Shown here: positions 1 to 8,044 of the stretch, piece by piece | Layout: the number at the start of each line of letters is the position of its first letter | Numbering within the stretch: position 1 is the first letter of the stretch | From: a virus | Strand: one strand, 5' to 3' | Virus record (IMG/VR): IMGVR_UViG_3300043420_001688 | Span: 1-25,201 of that record | Length of the DNA stretch: 25,201 bases | Notes under the pieces: generated by a model | Database searches by the model: none | Told to the model about the DNA's origin: nothing | The model's input: the letters and a program-made list of their open reading frames with translations, nothing else | Program-made: the position numbers and the translations under genes

Positions 1-1
1 G

Positions 2-3000
2 GATCCGTTCTCTTGGACGGAAGTTGGCCCTCTCGGGGTCAATGACTACTCAATTACGCGGCAAAACCGCGCTCTGCAGCAGCCAATTCGGGTTTACAGC
101 AGGGACGAAGAGCAGCTCGCAAAGCAGTGGAGCGACCTTCGGGAAGCGCAGGAGCTGGGGCGAGGGACCGGGACCGTCAGCGGGCAGTGGACCGGCTGGA
201 ATACCCCGGAAGCGGTCCAGTTACCGATCCAGGTGCCCCGTGGGCCGGGTAGCTCGAGCCTTAATCGGCTGCTGGCGAAGCCAACCAAGGACCGGTGGGT
301 GTCCACAGCGGAAGCACCCAGCGCCAGCACCAAGACCGCCCTGGCTGACCTGCTGGCGGGCATCAGGGATCGGGCTGTTTTTACCGACCCAGCGATGCTT
401 TCGGGGTCATTTAAGACTGGAGTCCTCGGCAAAAGACCGGTCAAGTACACGCTGAGCAGCGGAGACTTAGCAGTTTCCGATCTCGCCGACTCGCCAAATG
501 TTGCATCGGTCTACGAATCCCTCGCAGGCCCCGCTCCTGGCGCGGCTTGGTCTGACGAGAGGAGTCGATGGGAGTATCAGGATGGAACTCCGGCCGAAAT
601 CTTTGAAATTGACTGGACGACAGGGCTGCCCTCTGACACCCCGGTCTACATGCGCGGGCAAGCGGGGGTAAATCGCAGTGAGCGAGGCGCACTGAATGCG
701 GATACTGGCGGTTTTTCCAGTGTTGACAACGCAAGTGAGAATTTGAAGGATAAAAGCAAGCAGATTGGCGTCGAAATGAACCCGTATGCAACAAAAGCGG
801 TCGTTTTTTCCAATGGAGATGGCACTTTCTCGCTTCGATCGATAGATCCGTCGGCGGCTGTCGGGCAGGAAGTGGTCAATGCGGACAGCACGGCCGTATG
901 GGACAGAGGGAGGGATCTGCCGCTGGGCTCAGCAGTCCGCGCTGTCATGAACGAGACGAAAACCCCGGTGCTGACCAGGTCCAAGTTGATTGAGGCGTAC
1001 CGGCAGGGGCAATTCAAGCCGCTGCCGCAGGGCAAGAAGGAGGGCACCTTGGTGGGCTACCTGGACAACCCGGCAGGCGGCGAGGCGTTGCCGGTTTATG
1101 CGCCCAAGGATCGCGATAAGAACCCGCTGACGACCATCATGGACGTCGCCACCCGGAGCGAGAGGGGTGCGGCCGAGGTTTCCCAGGTTGAGGAGCAGAT
1201 CTACAGGGTTGGAGAACCGCTGAATCGCCGGCAGAAAGAGCTCCGGGAGGGGCTTCAGGACTCCATGCCGGTGCGGCGGCGCATGATGCCGCAGAAAGGG
1301 CGCCCCGTGGGCTACGGCAGCCTGGCTGGCGCCCTGAATGACTACCGCGTCCTGCCAGCAGAGTGGAGCGTCGCCGGGACCGCGGAAGCCCCCTTGCTGC
1401 TTGACACGTATAGCTTGAGCGCTGAAGATTTGCGCGCGCGAGCTCTCGCGTTGAGAGGGCAAGTAGCCCAGACCGCTGGTGCTTCGCTGCCGGAAAGCAG
1501 CAGGCTCGATCTTTACCGGCCGGGCAACTCTGCGCCGACCCAGTCCCTGGTCCCCGAGGTCGACGATGGCGGGCGTTACACCGGGCGGTTCCTGCCGATA
1601 GCCAGGGGGGAGGAGGGCCCCGCGGTTCTCGTCAGCGATGCCCTGCAGAGGACAAAGGGTGAGGAGTTTGGGCAGAGGCAGGGCCTGAGTCAGTTTGATG
1701 CCGGACTGGAGGGAACCGCCAGGCGCGTCGGCGAGGGCGACTTCATGCAGTCCCCCTCGACCGCTGACGGCACGCGCTTGGTCGCTCGCCTGGTCATCGC
1801 GGGCAAGATCACGCCGGAGCAGCTCGTGAACGATTCGCGCATTGCGCCCCTGTTCCGCCCCGGCAGCTACGCCAGGAAAGTCCTGAAACAGGAGGTCATC
1901 AGCGAATCCAACGGGGCGATGCGGCTCGAACTTCCCGACGACGCTCCGATCAGGGGTGGCCGCGAGGAAAACACCGCGCAGCTGGCACTGCAAATGGCCG
2001 ACGGCCGTCCCGTGGCGTCGCTGCTGCCGGATCGGATGGCCCCCCTGAGTCGCTACCTGCAGCGATGGGAGGGCGAGACATCAGGGGTGAGCCCTCAGTC
2101 CCAGCCTGCGCAGGCCAGCGGCGTTTATCAGCCCTACCTGCGCGGTTTTGGCGAAAAGGGTTGGCCAGGGAGGGAAAGCATCGCCGAGCAGCTCATCCGA
2201 CAAGCCAACGACCAGACCTGGCTGTCCCAGTACGGTGGCATTTCCGGGGACCCGTCCAAGCGGGACCCCAGGGAGCTGTCCCGTGAAATCGCGGAAACCA
2301 GGCTTCAGCTAGAGCAGGAGGCGAGAGAGGCCAGGCTCCAGGCTGCCGCCCAGTACGGAGAATCTCTGCCCCCCGACGTGGAGGACGAGCTGGGCGCCCT
2401 GGACTGGCGTGCGGCTCGCTACCGCGCCGAGAATCCGGGCCTTGGGGCCAAGCAGGCCTCCCTCCTCCAGCGGGCCCCCGAGCCGGTCGCCGCCGCAGCT
2501 GCGCCCCAGGAGCGCCTGGCTGCCTGGCTGGCGAGCAGGGCCAGCAGCCCGCTGCCGCGGCCGGTCGCCGCCCAGCCGACGCCGGAGACACTGGCTCGCA
2601 TCGAGGCTCGCCTGGCGGAGCAGGGCGTATCCCTGGGCTCGCTCACCGCCCTTTCGCAATCCTTGGCCGAGAATGCAGGCCCTGCGCAGCTGGCGCTGCA
2701 GATGGCCGACGGTCGCCCCGTGGCGTCGCTGCTGCCGAATCGGATGGCCCCGCAGCGCCGCTACTTGCAGCGATGGGAGAACGAGATGGCGACCGAGGAT
2801 CCCTGGATTCAGCCTGTCCAGCCCAGTCGGGACTATCAGCCCTACCTGCGCGGCTTTGGGCCGGAGGCCGTGCGCAGGATTCCTCCTGCGGTCTCAGGCG
2901 CGCGGGTGCGGGCGGCTGGTCCCTACGACGATGCGCCCTATTACACCGCCAGGCGCCCGGCTGTCTTCGGTGGCGTCATCCCGGAAGGCCAGCTCCCGCT

Positions 3001-3010
3001 GCCTTGGTAA
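2..3010 (+). CDS. Large virion-type protein, 5' end outside window (partial)
   Basis: The reading frame is open from the first bases of the window, so the true start lies upstream; the GTG at 233 is only the first start-like codon inside the visible part. About 1002 residues are visible. I do not recognise a family. A segment of 59 residues occurs twice (1976-2152 and 2684-2860), beginning AQLALQMADGRP and ending YQPYLRGFG. Between the copies lies a charged, probably coiled-coil stretch rich in Glu, Arg and Ala, then an Ala/Pro-rich linker. No signal peptide can be judged because the N-terminus is missing. Its size and its place at the head of a run of virion-type genes suggest a structural or ejected virion protein. 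A tail or baseplate component is equally possible. Confidence 0.8.
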   Translation, partial: DPFSWTEVGPLGVNDYSITRQNRALQQPIRVYSRDEEQLAKQWSDLREAQELGRGTGTVSGQWTGWNTPEAVQLPIQVPRGPGSSSLNRLLAKPTKDRWVSTAEAPSASTKTALADLLAGIRDRAVFTDPAMLSGSFKTGVLGKRPVKYTLSSGDLAVSDLADSPNVASVYESLAGPAPGAAWSDERSRWEYQDGTPAEIFEIDWTTGLPSDTPVYMRGQAGVNRSERGALNADTGGFSSVDNASENLKDKSKQIGVEMNPYATKAVVFSNGDGTFSLRSIDPSAAVGQEVVNADSTAVWDRGRDLPLGSAVRAVMNETKTPVLTRSKLIEAYRQGQFKPLPQGKKEGTLVGYLDNPAGGEALPVYAPKDRDKNPLTTIMDVATRSERGAAEVSQVEEQIYRVGEPLNRRQKELREGLQDSMPVRRRMMPQKGRPVGYGSLAGALNDYRVLPAEWSVAGTAEAPLLLDTYSLSAEDLRARALALRGQVAQTAGASLPESSRLDLYRPGNSAPTQSLVPEVDDGGRYTGRFLPIARGEEGPAVLVSDALQRTKGEEFGQRQGLSQFDAGLEGTARRVGEGDFMQSPSTADGTRLVARLVIAGKITPEQLVNDSRIAPLFRPGSYARKVLKQEVISESNGAMRLELPDDAPIRGGREENTAQLALQMADGRPVASLLPDRMAPLSRYLQRWEGETSGVSPQSQPAQASGVYQPYLRGFGEKGWPGRESIAEQLIRQANDQTWLSQYGGISGDPSKRDPRELSREIAETRLQLEQEAREARLQAAAQYGESLPPDVEDELGALDWRAARYRAENPGLGAKQASLLQRAPEPVAAAAAPQERLAAWLASRASSPLPRPVAAQPTPETLARIEARLAEQGVSLGSLTALSQSLAENAGPAQLALQMADGRPVASLLPNRMAPQRRYLQRWENEMATEDPWIQPVQPSRDYQPYLRGFGPEAVRRIPPAVSGARVRAAGPYDDAPYYTARRPAVFGGVIPEGQLPLPW
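1976..2152 (+). repeat. 177-bp coding repeat, copy 1
   Basis: First copy of a duplicated segment inside the large N-terminally truncated gene. It starts with AQLALQMADGRPVASLLP and ends with YQPYLRGFG. The second copy at 2684-2860 has the same length, with near-identical ends and a diverged middle, so the segment looks like a duplicated protein module whose two ends are under selection. Confidence 0.85.
2684..2860 (+). repeat. 177-bp coding repeat, copy 2
   Basis: Second copy of the module at 1976-2152. The 18-residue opening differs only at the residue after LLP, and the YQPYLRGFG close is identical. The inner part, after YLQRWE, has diverged. It lies near the C-terminus of the protein. Confidence 0.85.
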
Positions 3011-3028
3011 GCAGGCGCTGCGCTTTCC

Positions 3029-3035
3029 CTAGGAT
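3029..3035 (+). promoter_or_regulatory. Predicted -10 promoter element (CTAGGAT)
   Basis: CTAGGAT lies in the 47-nt gap after the stop at 3010, with 22 nt between its end and the GTG start at 3058. It is one of eleven elements of the same form found just upstream of gene starts. No clear -35 box is visible. Confidence 0.6.
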
Positions 3036-3057
3036 GCACTGATGCCGGAGTCCACCC

Positions 3058-3363
3058 GTGGCGTTTGATCTGAACGGCAACCAGGGGAAGTTCAGAGAGG
3101 CCCGTGGGCGCGCGAATGAATTTGTGCAGAAAGGGCTGGAGAACGCTCGCATTCGGGAGCAGCGTCGCGATACCGGTGCCGGCCCACTGTTTTACGCCAC
3201 CGGTTCGCCGGATAAGACCGAATCGCAGCAGTTCTACCAGGTGGGCCTGCTCTCTCCCTTCAGCCAGGCCGTCCAGGAGAACCCGGACTACTTCGGCCTC
3301 TTCCACGACCGGTGGGACGCCTTCCTCAGCGGCCTTAACGGCGGCGGCTCTTCATCCGCCTGA
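3058..3363 (+). CDS. Small hypothetical protein, 101 aa
   Basis: Begins with GTG; GGAG at 3047-3050 lies 7 nt upstream, and a CTAGGAT promoter element lies 22 nt upstream. It is the first gene of a putative unit that continues into 3370. The protein is soluble-looking, with a charged N-terminal helix (about residues 10-40), an aromatic middle (FYQVGLLSPF, YFGLFHDRW) and a Gly/Ser tail. No family is recognised. By location it is a virion or virion-assembly protein, which is inference only. Confidence 0.75.
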   Translation: MAFDLNGNQGKFREARGRANEFVQKGLENARIREQRRDTGAGPLFYATGSPDKTESQQFYQVGLLSPFSQAVQENPDYFGLFHDRWDAFLSGLNGGGSSSA

Positions 3364-3369
3364 TTCGCC

Positions 3370-3972
3370 ATGCTTCGTTTCGCTGGACTTGCTGGACCTG
3401 CCCTGAGGGCCCTCTACCCCGCCTTGCGCCAGGGCTCCCTGCGTTCGGCGGCGACCTGGAGAAAAGCGGCTCCCGACATCGCTATGGACCTGGTGCCCAA
3501 CGCACTGTTCGCCGGCATGGCAGGTGCGGCGCTGCCCGGCGCGGACCCGGCAACGGGCTTCGAGGGGGCCACCATGGGCGAACGCTTTGGCGCGTCGTTC
3601 CTCGACGCTGCGATTTCAACTCCGATCGGCGTGGCCGGCCGCCTCGCTGGCGCCGGCGTTGCTCGCGGGCTGCGCAACATGCGCGGCGGTCGGCCGATCT
3701 CCCCCGAATGGGAGGCGGGCATCCAGGGCGTGACTGGCATGGGGGCCGAGGTGGGCCTGTTGGGCTCCGGGCTGATCCCCAATCCCTTCATGAATAGGGC
3801 TTTCGAGCGCTACAACGCGGCCTATGCCCGGGCAGAAGAAGAGAACCAGCGGGCCCTGCGCGAGCAGATCGTCGCTGAAGAGCGCGAGCGGATGATGCGC
3901 GAGCAGAGGGCCCTGGAGTACGGCGGCCTGGGTGCCGCGCTCAGTCCATTCGGCTTCGGGGGCTTCGGGTGA
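3370..3972 (+). CDS. Glycine/alanine-rich putative membrane-active protein
   Basis: 200 aa. ATG six bases after the previous stop; no clear Shine-Dalgarno, so translation is probably coupled to the gene before. Residues about 35-110 are rich in Gly and Ala with several hydrophobic segments of the glycine-zipper kind. After the motif NPF (about residue 137) comes a strongly charged helix rich in Glu and Arg (about 145-182), then a Gly/Phe tail. The same plan (hydrophobic Gly-rich part, then NPF or DPF, then charged helix) is seen in the protein at 6887-7561. Such proteins can insert in membranes or pack inside capsids; a role in the ejection apparatus is inference. Confidence 0.75.
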   Translation: MLRFAGLAGPALRALYPALRQGSLRSAATWRKAAPDIAMDLVPNALFAGMAGAALPGADPATGFEGATMGERFGASFLDAAISTPIGVAGRLAGAGVARGLRNMRGGRPISPEWEAGIQGVTGMGAEVGLLGSGLIPNPFMNRAFERYNAAYARAEEENQRALREQIVAEERERMMREQRALEYGGLGAALSPFGFGGFG

Positions 3973-5225
3973 TGGAGATGCCGAAGATCCCGCGGACAGG
4001 CATGGGCCTGCGTGATGTGTTCGCCCACGCCTGGCGCGCCAATCCTCGCGCTGGGGCGTCTCGCGATGAGGATCTCAGCCCTTTTGAGATGCTGTTTCAG
4101 CGATCTCAGGCGATCGACTACGCCCGCCAGGTGATGCCTGGCTGGATGGGCGGCTACGGCAAGCGGGGCATGGCCGACTTCGACAGTCGGCGCAGCAGCG
4201 ACGCCCGCATGCGCGAGAACACGGTGCGCGTCGGTGAATATCCCCAAGGCGTGCCGACCGACGGGGGCGTCGCGGCGGAGGCCGCCCGCCGGGCAGCCCA
4301 GGCTGCTGGCGTCGCCGCAGCTGACGCGACCAGTCAGGGAGGCCTGAACGTCTGGTGGTTCGTCAACGCCGCCCAGGCCGCAGCACAGGCCGCTGGGCAG
4401 CAGGCCATGCACGGCCGGTTGCGGGGACTGGAGGGAGCGCCGGCCGGGGCACCATTCAGCCGGCAGCACTACGCCGTGTCGGCCACGTTCCCACTGGCGC
4501 TTGGAGCCAGCGCCGCGGTCGGCAACCTGTTCCGCCAGCCCGGCTATACCGCCGTGCTGCCCAGTGAGGACGATCGCCGCGAGTCGGAGAATCCGCTGAT
4601 GGAGCAGGGCCTGCGGGCCATCGGCATGACGGGGCGCCTGCTGCCCTACGACGAGTTCGTCAAGGAGCGGCCCGACGTGTCGCGCGGTGAGTACGAGGCC
4701 TACAAGGCCTACCTCTTCGGGAGCCCGATGCCGGTGAAGTTCAACCCAGACGGCATCCACGGCGCCGAGGTGAACCTGCTGGGCAAGTCGATCCCCTTGC
4801 TGACCGGCGTGCTGCCGGTGGCCGGCGGCGTGGCTGGCGGCGCCATCGGACTGCGAATGGCGGGCAAGCGCCTGGCGGCCCGCGGCCCGGGCCCTGGCGG
4901 TACCGTGCGCTTGAACCAGTTCCAGGTGCTGGACAACCGGAGGGCACGGATCGAGAGCCTGCGGGAAAGCCTCAGGCGGGACAAGCTGGACCCCGACGAC
5001 GCCAAGGGCCTCCTTCAGGAGCTTGATGAGGCCCAGGTGGACGAACTCCGCCAGCGCAACTTCATCGAAGACCGGCTCCTGGCCGGATCTTTGCTGGGCT
5101 CCAGCGCAGGACTCGGGATCACCGGTGCCGGGGCCATGCTGCTGGAGCAGATTCGCCGGGCTGGCAACGCGGAGGAGAACCGCCGCCGGCAACAGGAGAA
5201 GATCGCAGCCGAATCGCCCGCCTAG
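3972..5225 (+). CDS. Putative internal virion protein with hydrophobic segments, 417 aa
   Basis: ATG at 3972 overlaps the previous stop (GTGATG); a GTG at 3969 and an ATG at 3978 are alternatives. The protein has an N-terminal soluble part with the hexapeptide YPQGVP (about residue 90), an Ala-rich region, and three hydrophobic Gly/Ala segments: about 175-195, about 270-295 (SIPLLTGVLPVAGG onward) and about 370-395 (LLAGSLLGSSAG onward). A charged coiled-coil-like region lies between the second and third. The hexapeptide YPQGVP recurs twice in the protein at 22402-23655. The stop codon TAG (5223-5225) is also the first half of the next promoter element. No family is recognised; a membrane-interacting virion protein is the best guess. 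Confidence 0.75.
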   Translation: MEMPKIPRTGMGLRDVFAHAWRANPRAGASRDEDLSPFEMLFQRSQAIDYARQVMPGWMGGYGKRGMADFDSRRSSDARMRENTVRVGEYPQGVPTDGGVAAEAARRAAQAAGVAAADATSQGGLNVWWFVNAAQAAAQAAGQQAMHGRLRGLEGAPAGAPFSRQHYAVSATFPLALGASAAVGNLFRQPGYTAVLPSEDDRRESENPLMEQGLRAIGMTGRLLPYDEFVKERPDVSRGEYEAYKAYLFGSPMPVKFNPDGIHGAEVNLLGKSIPLLTGVLPVAGGVAGGAIGLRMAGKRLAARGPGPGGTVRLNQFQVLDNRRARIESLRESLRRDKLDPDDAKGLLQELDEAQVDELRQRNFIEDRLLAGSLLGSSAGLGITGAGAMLLEQIRRAGNAEENRRRQQEKIAAESPA

Positions 5226-5228
5226 AAT
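5222..5228 (+). promoter_or_regulatory. Predicted -10 promoter element (CTAGAAT)
   Basis: GCCTAGAATCG, with 24 nt to the TTG start at 5253. The same 11-mer occurs at 6855-6865, also 24 nt from its start codon. The TAG at 5223-5225 is at the same time the stop codon of the upstream gene. Confidence 0.65.
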
Positions 5229-5252
5229 CGCAGGAGCGCTTGCCACAGCATT

Positions 5253-5726
5253 TTGGCCGCCACGTGGACCTATTCCAACATCTACGGGGGGCCGGGCCCT
5301 GAAACCACGCTGCCGCTGCCTGAGTACGCCAGGTCGGACGACGACGACGAAAGCGATAGCCAACGGTTCACGCCGCAGCCCCCGACGCCGCGCGCCCCGC
5401 GGGGAGCTGATAGCGACCGTTTTCGCGATGCCTACACCAAGGAATTGAGCACGCAGGCCAGGCTGATCCAAGACGTGCTCGCAGCTGACGCCCAGAGGAC
5501 GAGTGCTCGCCATGGCGCGCCGCTGTCGCAGCCGCAGGGCCAGAGCGGCTGGGGTGCGAATCTGGCGCGGAGCCTGGCACCAGCGGTTGGACAGCTCGCC
5601 ACTGGACTGGTGCAGCAATTCCTCCCCGGCGGCTCCACGACCGCCAGCCAGATCGGCAAGACGGCGTTTGCGCCGGGATGGCAGACCTCGGCGTCCAATG
5701 CCTGGCGCGCCGGATTTGGAGTTTGA
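5253..5726 (+). CDS. Hypothetical protein with TTG start, 157 aa
   Basis: TTG is chosen because the promoter element lies 24 nt upstream, as for other genes here. The protein contains no internal methionine at all, so no ATG start is possible. An acidic run (DDDDESD, about residues 29-35) is followed by a Pro-rich linker, a charged helix and a C-terminal half with hydrophobic Gly/Ala/Leu stretches. No Cys. ATT at 5250 would be another possible start codon. No family is recognised. It belongs to the run of virion-type genes and shares a unit with 5730 and 6017. Confidence 0.7.
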   Translation: MAATWTYSNIYGGPGPETTLPLPEYARSDDDDESDSQRFTPQPPTPRAPRGADSDRFRDAYTKELSTQARLIQDVLAADAQRTSARHGAPLSQPQGQSGWGANLARSLAPAVGQLATGLVQQFLPGGSTTASQIGKTAFAPGWQTSASNAWRAGFGV

Positions 5727-5729
5727 GCC

Positions 5730-6017
5730 ATGTTCAATCCCTTCGACAGCCCGTCCGGCGAGATTTTCCAGCAGCGGCGTTTCACCGACGCAATCAACGA
5801 CCAGCGCAGCGCTGAGACCGATGTGATGGGGTCGGCGATTCAGCAGGGGGGCTATGTCAGCGCCGCCAAGCGAGCCCGGAAGTACGCCAAGAAGCAGCGC
5901 CAGAAGGCCGCAGCCAGCGCCGCCAGCGGACCCAGCACCGGAGCGCAGATTGCTATGGGGCTGGGCAGTGTTGCTGTCGGCGCCGGCGTCAAAGCCGGTG
6001 TTACCGCCTTGCTCTGA
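5730..6017 (+). CDS. Small basic protein with C-terminal hydrophobic segment
   Basis: 95 aa, ATG three bases after the previous stop. It begins MFNPFDSP, has a Lys/Arg-rich helix in the middle (about residues 47-62, KRARKYAKKQRQK) and ends with a Gly/Ala/Val segment (about 72-95) long enough to span or insert in a membrane. A basic helix plus a hydrophobic tail would fit a DNA- or lipid-binding virion protein. No family is recognised. The stop overlaps the next start as TGATG. Confidence 0.7.
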   Translation: MFNPFDSPSGEIFQQRRFTDAINDQRSAETDVMGSAIQQGGYVSAAKRARKYAKKQRQKAAASAASGPSTGAQIAMGLGSVAVGAGVKAGVTALL

Positions 6018-6859
6018 TGAGGCAGTCCCTGAGCGCAGACAAGATCGACGCCACGCGGCGGCTGATCGATGTGGCGCACGCGCGCTACCCATCGAGCGCC
6101 ATCTGCTGGTCTGGCGGCAAGGATTCGATGGTGCTGCTGCATCTGCTGCATGAGCAGGGCGTTGATCGGCCGGTGATCTTCTTCCGCGAGCCCTGGCAGC
6201 CGCGCAAGTACGCCTTCCACGATCGACTCATTCGGGACTGGGAGCTGCAGGTGATCTCGTGGCACCCCAGCGGCGTGGCCTTCCAGCAGCGCGGCGACGA
6301 GTTCGAGCTTCAGAACCTCTACACCCTCGGCGATCGGCCGATCACCTGCCCCACCGGGATCATTCCTCCGCAGGATGGGCTGTCCTGGGCCTGTGCTCTC
6401 GACATGGCCAAGCGGCCAACCCAGGAGAGCCTCGATGTGTTCCCGCCGATCGAAGCCCTGTGGATCGGCCACAAGGGCTGCGACGAGGATGTCGTCCTCG
6501 GCGGCCCGGCCGGCACGCGCGTCGACGCCAAGGTGTCCCTCGGCTGCCAGGTCAGCCTGTTTCCGCTGCGGGACTGGAGCCACGGCGACATCTGGGACTA
6601 CATCGAGATTTTCGATGTGCCATACGATCGGGAGCGCTACGTCCATCGCGGCGAGCGGGCGGAGCGGGAGTGCAACGCCGACTACGTGCACGCCTGCACC
6701 CGCTGCATCGACAGCAGGCCCGACGCGCCTCGCTTCGTGTCCTGCCCGAAGCTCGATGGCGCCATGGTTGAGAACGTCTCTTCCACCCTGCCGTGGATCG
6801 AGCCACGCCTGCCGTCTTACATGCAAGACGCGGAAGAAGCCCCCGCTGGCGCTGCCTAG
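6017..6859 (+). CDS. PAPS reductase / adenine nucleotide alpha-hydrolase family protein
   Basis: 280 aa. The start overlaps the previous stop by one base. The PP-loop SGGKDS is at residues 32-37, following a short strand (SAICW), as in PAPS reductases and related ATP pyrophosphatases. Residues 219-243 hold four cysteines spaced C-x7-C-x2-C-x12-C, which could bind zinc or an iron-sulfur cluster. The C-terminal ECGLH motif of true PAPS reductases is absent, so sulfate reduction is doubtful. Family members in phages and in DndC-type DNA modification activate or transfer groups with ATP; the substrate here is unknown. The gene lies between structural-type genes and its TAG stop doubles as part of the next promoter. 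Family assignment is firm, function is not. Confidence 0.85.
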   Translation: MRQSLSADKIDATRRLIDVAHARYPSSAICWSGGKDSMVLLHLLHEQGVDRPVIFFREPWQPRKYAFHDRLIRDWELQVISWHPSGVAFQQRGDEFELQNLYTLGDRPITCPTGIIPPQDGLSWACALDMAKRPTQESLDVFPPIEALWIGHKGCDEDVVLGGPAGTRVDAKVSLGCQVSLFPLRDWSHGDIWDYIEIFDVPYDRERYVHRGERAERECNADYVHACTRCIDSRPDAPRFVSCPKLDGAMVENVSSTLPWIEPRLPSYMQDAEEAPAGAA

Positions 6860-6862
6860 AAT
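6856..6862 (+). promoter_or_regulatory. Predicted -10 promoter element (CTAGAAT)
   Basis: GCCTAGAATCG, with 24 nt to the ATG at 6887. TAG at 6857-6859 is also the stop codon of the PAPS-reductase-like gene. Sequence and spacing match the element at 5222 exactly. Confidence 0.65.
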
Positions 6863-6886
6863 CGCTGCATCGCAGCACGGCACCGG

Positions 6887-7561
6887 ATGGCCGCACCTCT
6901 TCTATTGGCCGGGGGCCGAGCCTTCCTCCAGCGATTGGTAAGCGGCCCCCTGGCCGGAACCATTGCATTCGCGCCGACGGTCATCCAGGCGGCCGGTGAG
7001 CTCAACAGCGCCGATGGTGACCCTGACGGCGATCTGGCCGGCTTTGTGGGCTCACTGGCCCTGGGCGCCCCAGGGTTGGCGGCGGGCGGACTGGTTGGCC
7101 GGGCGTTGAGCGGGCGCGCGGTGCGAGGTGCCGCCAAGCTGGGCGGCAGGACCCTGGCCGGGACTTCACCGACCCTGAGGCGCGCGAAGCAGATCGGCGG
7201 GCTGACAGGCGGGGCGCTGGGCGCCATGGGCCTGGCCGGTATTGGCGCTGGACTGGGGCGCGCCGTGGCGGGACTGGGCAGCGATCCCTTTGACGAGCAG
7301 ATCAAGCGGCAGGCACGCATGTTCGACCTCGAAACCGAGCTGCAGATCAAGCGGGCTGAGGCGATGCTGCCGGTGCAGCGCCTGCAGATGCAGGCCGCCA
7401 GGGAGCACGCAAAGGAGCAGGCCATGCTGGACAGCGAGCTGCGCGGCCTGGAGATGTACCGGCAGGCCCTGCTGGGCGCCGCTCAGCCGATGCCTGGGGC
7501 CTACAGCGATCCCAGCTTCAATCAGATGCTGGCGGGCGTCGTGCAGGGGGCGATGAGCTGA
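6887..7561 (+). CDS. Glycine-zipper protein with C-terminal charged helix
   Basis: 224 aa, first gene after a CTAGAAT element. Residues 1-140 alternate small residues (Gly, Ala) and aliphatics, with likely membrane-inserting segments around 8-32, 48-70 and 105-130. After DPF (about residue 144) a long amphipathic helix follows (about 148-195, rich in Glu, Gln, Arg, Leu). The plan parallels the protein at 3370-3972. The stop TGA overlaps the next ATG. No database family is recognised; a membrane-penetrating or internal virion protein is inferred. Confidence 0.75.
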   Translation: MAAPLLLAGGRAFLQRLVSGPLAGTIAFAPTVIQAAGELNSADGDPDGDLAGFVGSLALGAPGLAAGGLVGRALSGRAVRGAAKLGGRTLAGTSPTLRRAKQIGGLTGGALGAMGLAGIGAGLGRAVAGLGSDPFDEQIKRQARMFDLETELQIKRAEAMLPVQRLQMQAAREHAKEQAMLDSELRGLEMYRQALLGAAQPMPGAYSDPSFNQMLAGVVQGAMS

Positions 7562-8025
7562 TGGCGATCTACGATCCAGGCGCTGGCGCGTTTGCGCAGC
7601 TGATGGCCCAGGCGCCGCAGTTTCAGGCGGGCCCAGGCACCTTCACGCAGGCGGCCATCCAGAACGCGGCGAACCGGCTAAGCATTGCTGGCGACAGCAT
7701 GGAGGCCGCCGCCCTGATCAAAAGCGAGCGCATTCGCCGCAAGCAGGCCCGGATCCTGCGGCGTCCTCAGCAGACCACTACCGGCGACCGGCTGCGGAGT
7801 CTCCTCGCATCAGGAGCCCTGACCCCGGGTGCGACTGGCGCGGCGGCTGGCGGCGGTGGTGGTGGCGGCTCTCGCACGGAAAGCCCTCTCAGCCCCCTGC
7901 AGCTGCTCAGGCTGAACAACCAGACGATGGACGAGCTGCTGTACCTGCGCGCCCATGCCCAGAAGCTGACGAGCGGCAGCGGAAACCTGACTGCGGGGGC
8001 GATCGGCGATGCCATGGGCGGCTGA
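7561..8025 (+). CDS. Hypothetical protein with polyglycine linker
   Basis: 154 aa. ATG overlaps the previous stop by one base. An N-terminal Ala/Gln-rich helical part carries a basic patch (IRRKQARILRRPQQ, about residues 59-72), followed by a run of eight consecutive Gly (about 97-104) and a helical C-terminus. The Gly run looks like a flexible linker between two small domains. Function unknown; position suggests a virion protein co-translated with 6887. Confidence 0.7.
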   Translation: MAIYDPGAGAFAQLMAQAPQFQAGPGTFTQAAIQNAANRLSIAGDSMEAAALIKSERIRRKQARILRRPQQTTTGDRLRSLLASGALTPGATGAAAGGGGGGGSRTESPLSPLQLLRLNNQTMDELLYLRAHAQKLTSGSGNLTAGAIGDAMGG

Positions 8026-8044
8026 GGCCTCTCGGGAGTGCCCG

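Noticed and set aside
929-1993. Antisense frame of 354 codons in the first gene
   Set aside because: Shadow of the open plus-strand frame that runs from the window start.
2309-2312. Other CTAG words at 2309, 13865, 16669 and 18219
   Set aside because: None is followed by the expected T at position six before a gene on its strand. The first three lie inside coding regions, and the last is part of a minus-strand stop codon.
2409-3032. Plus-strand 207-codon frame overlapping the end of the first gene
   Set aside because: Arg/Pro/Ser-rich shadow. The long frame with protein-level repeats is the real one.
3822-6092. Antisense open frame of 756 codons on the minus strand
   Set aside because: It covers three well-organised plus-strand genes with overlapping starts and stops. 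Long antisense frames are expected in high-GC coding DNA, and its translation is an Arg/Gly/His-rich composition with no motif.
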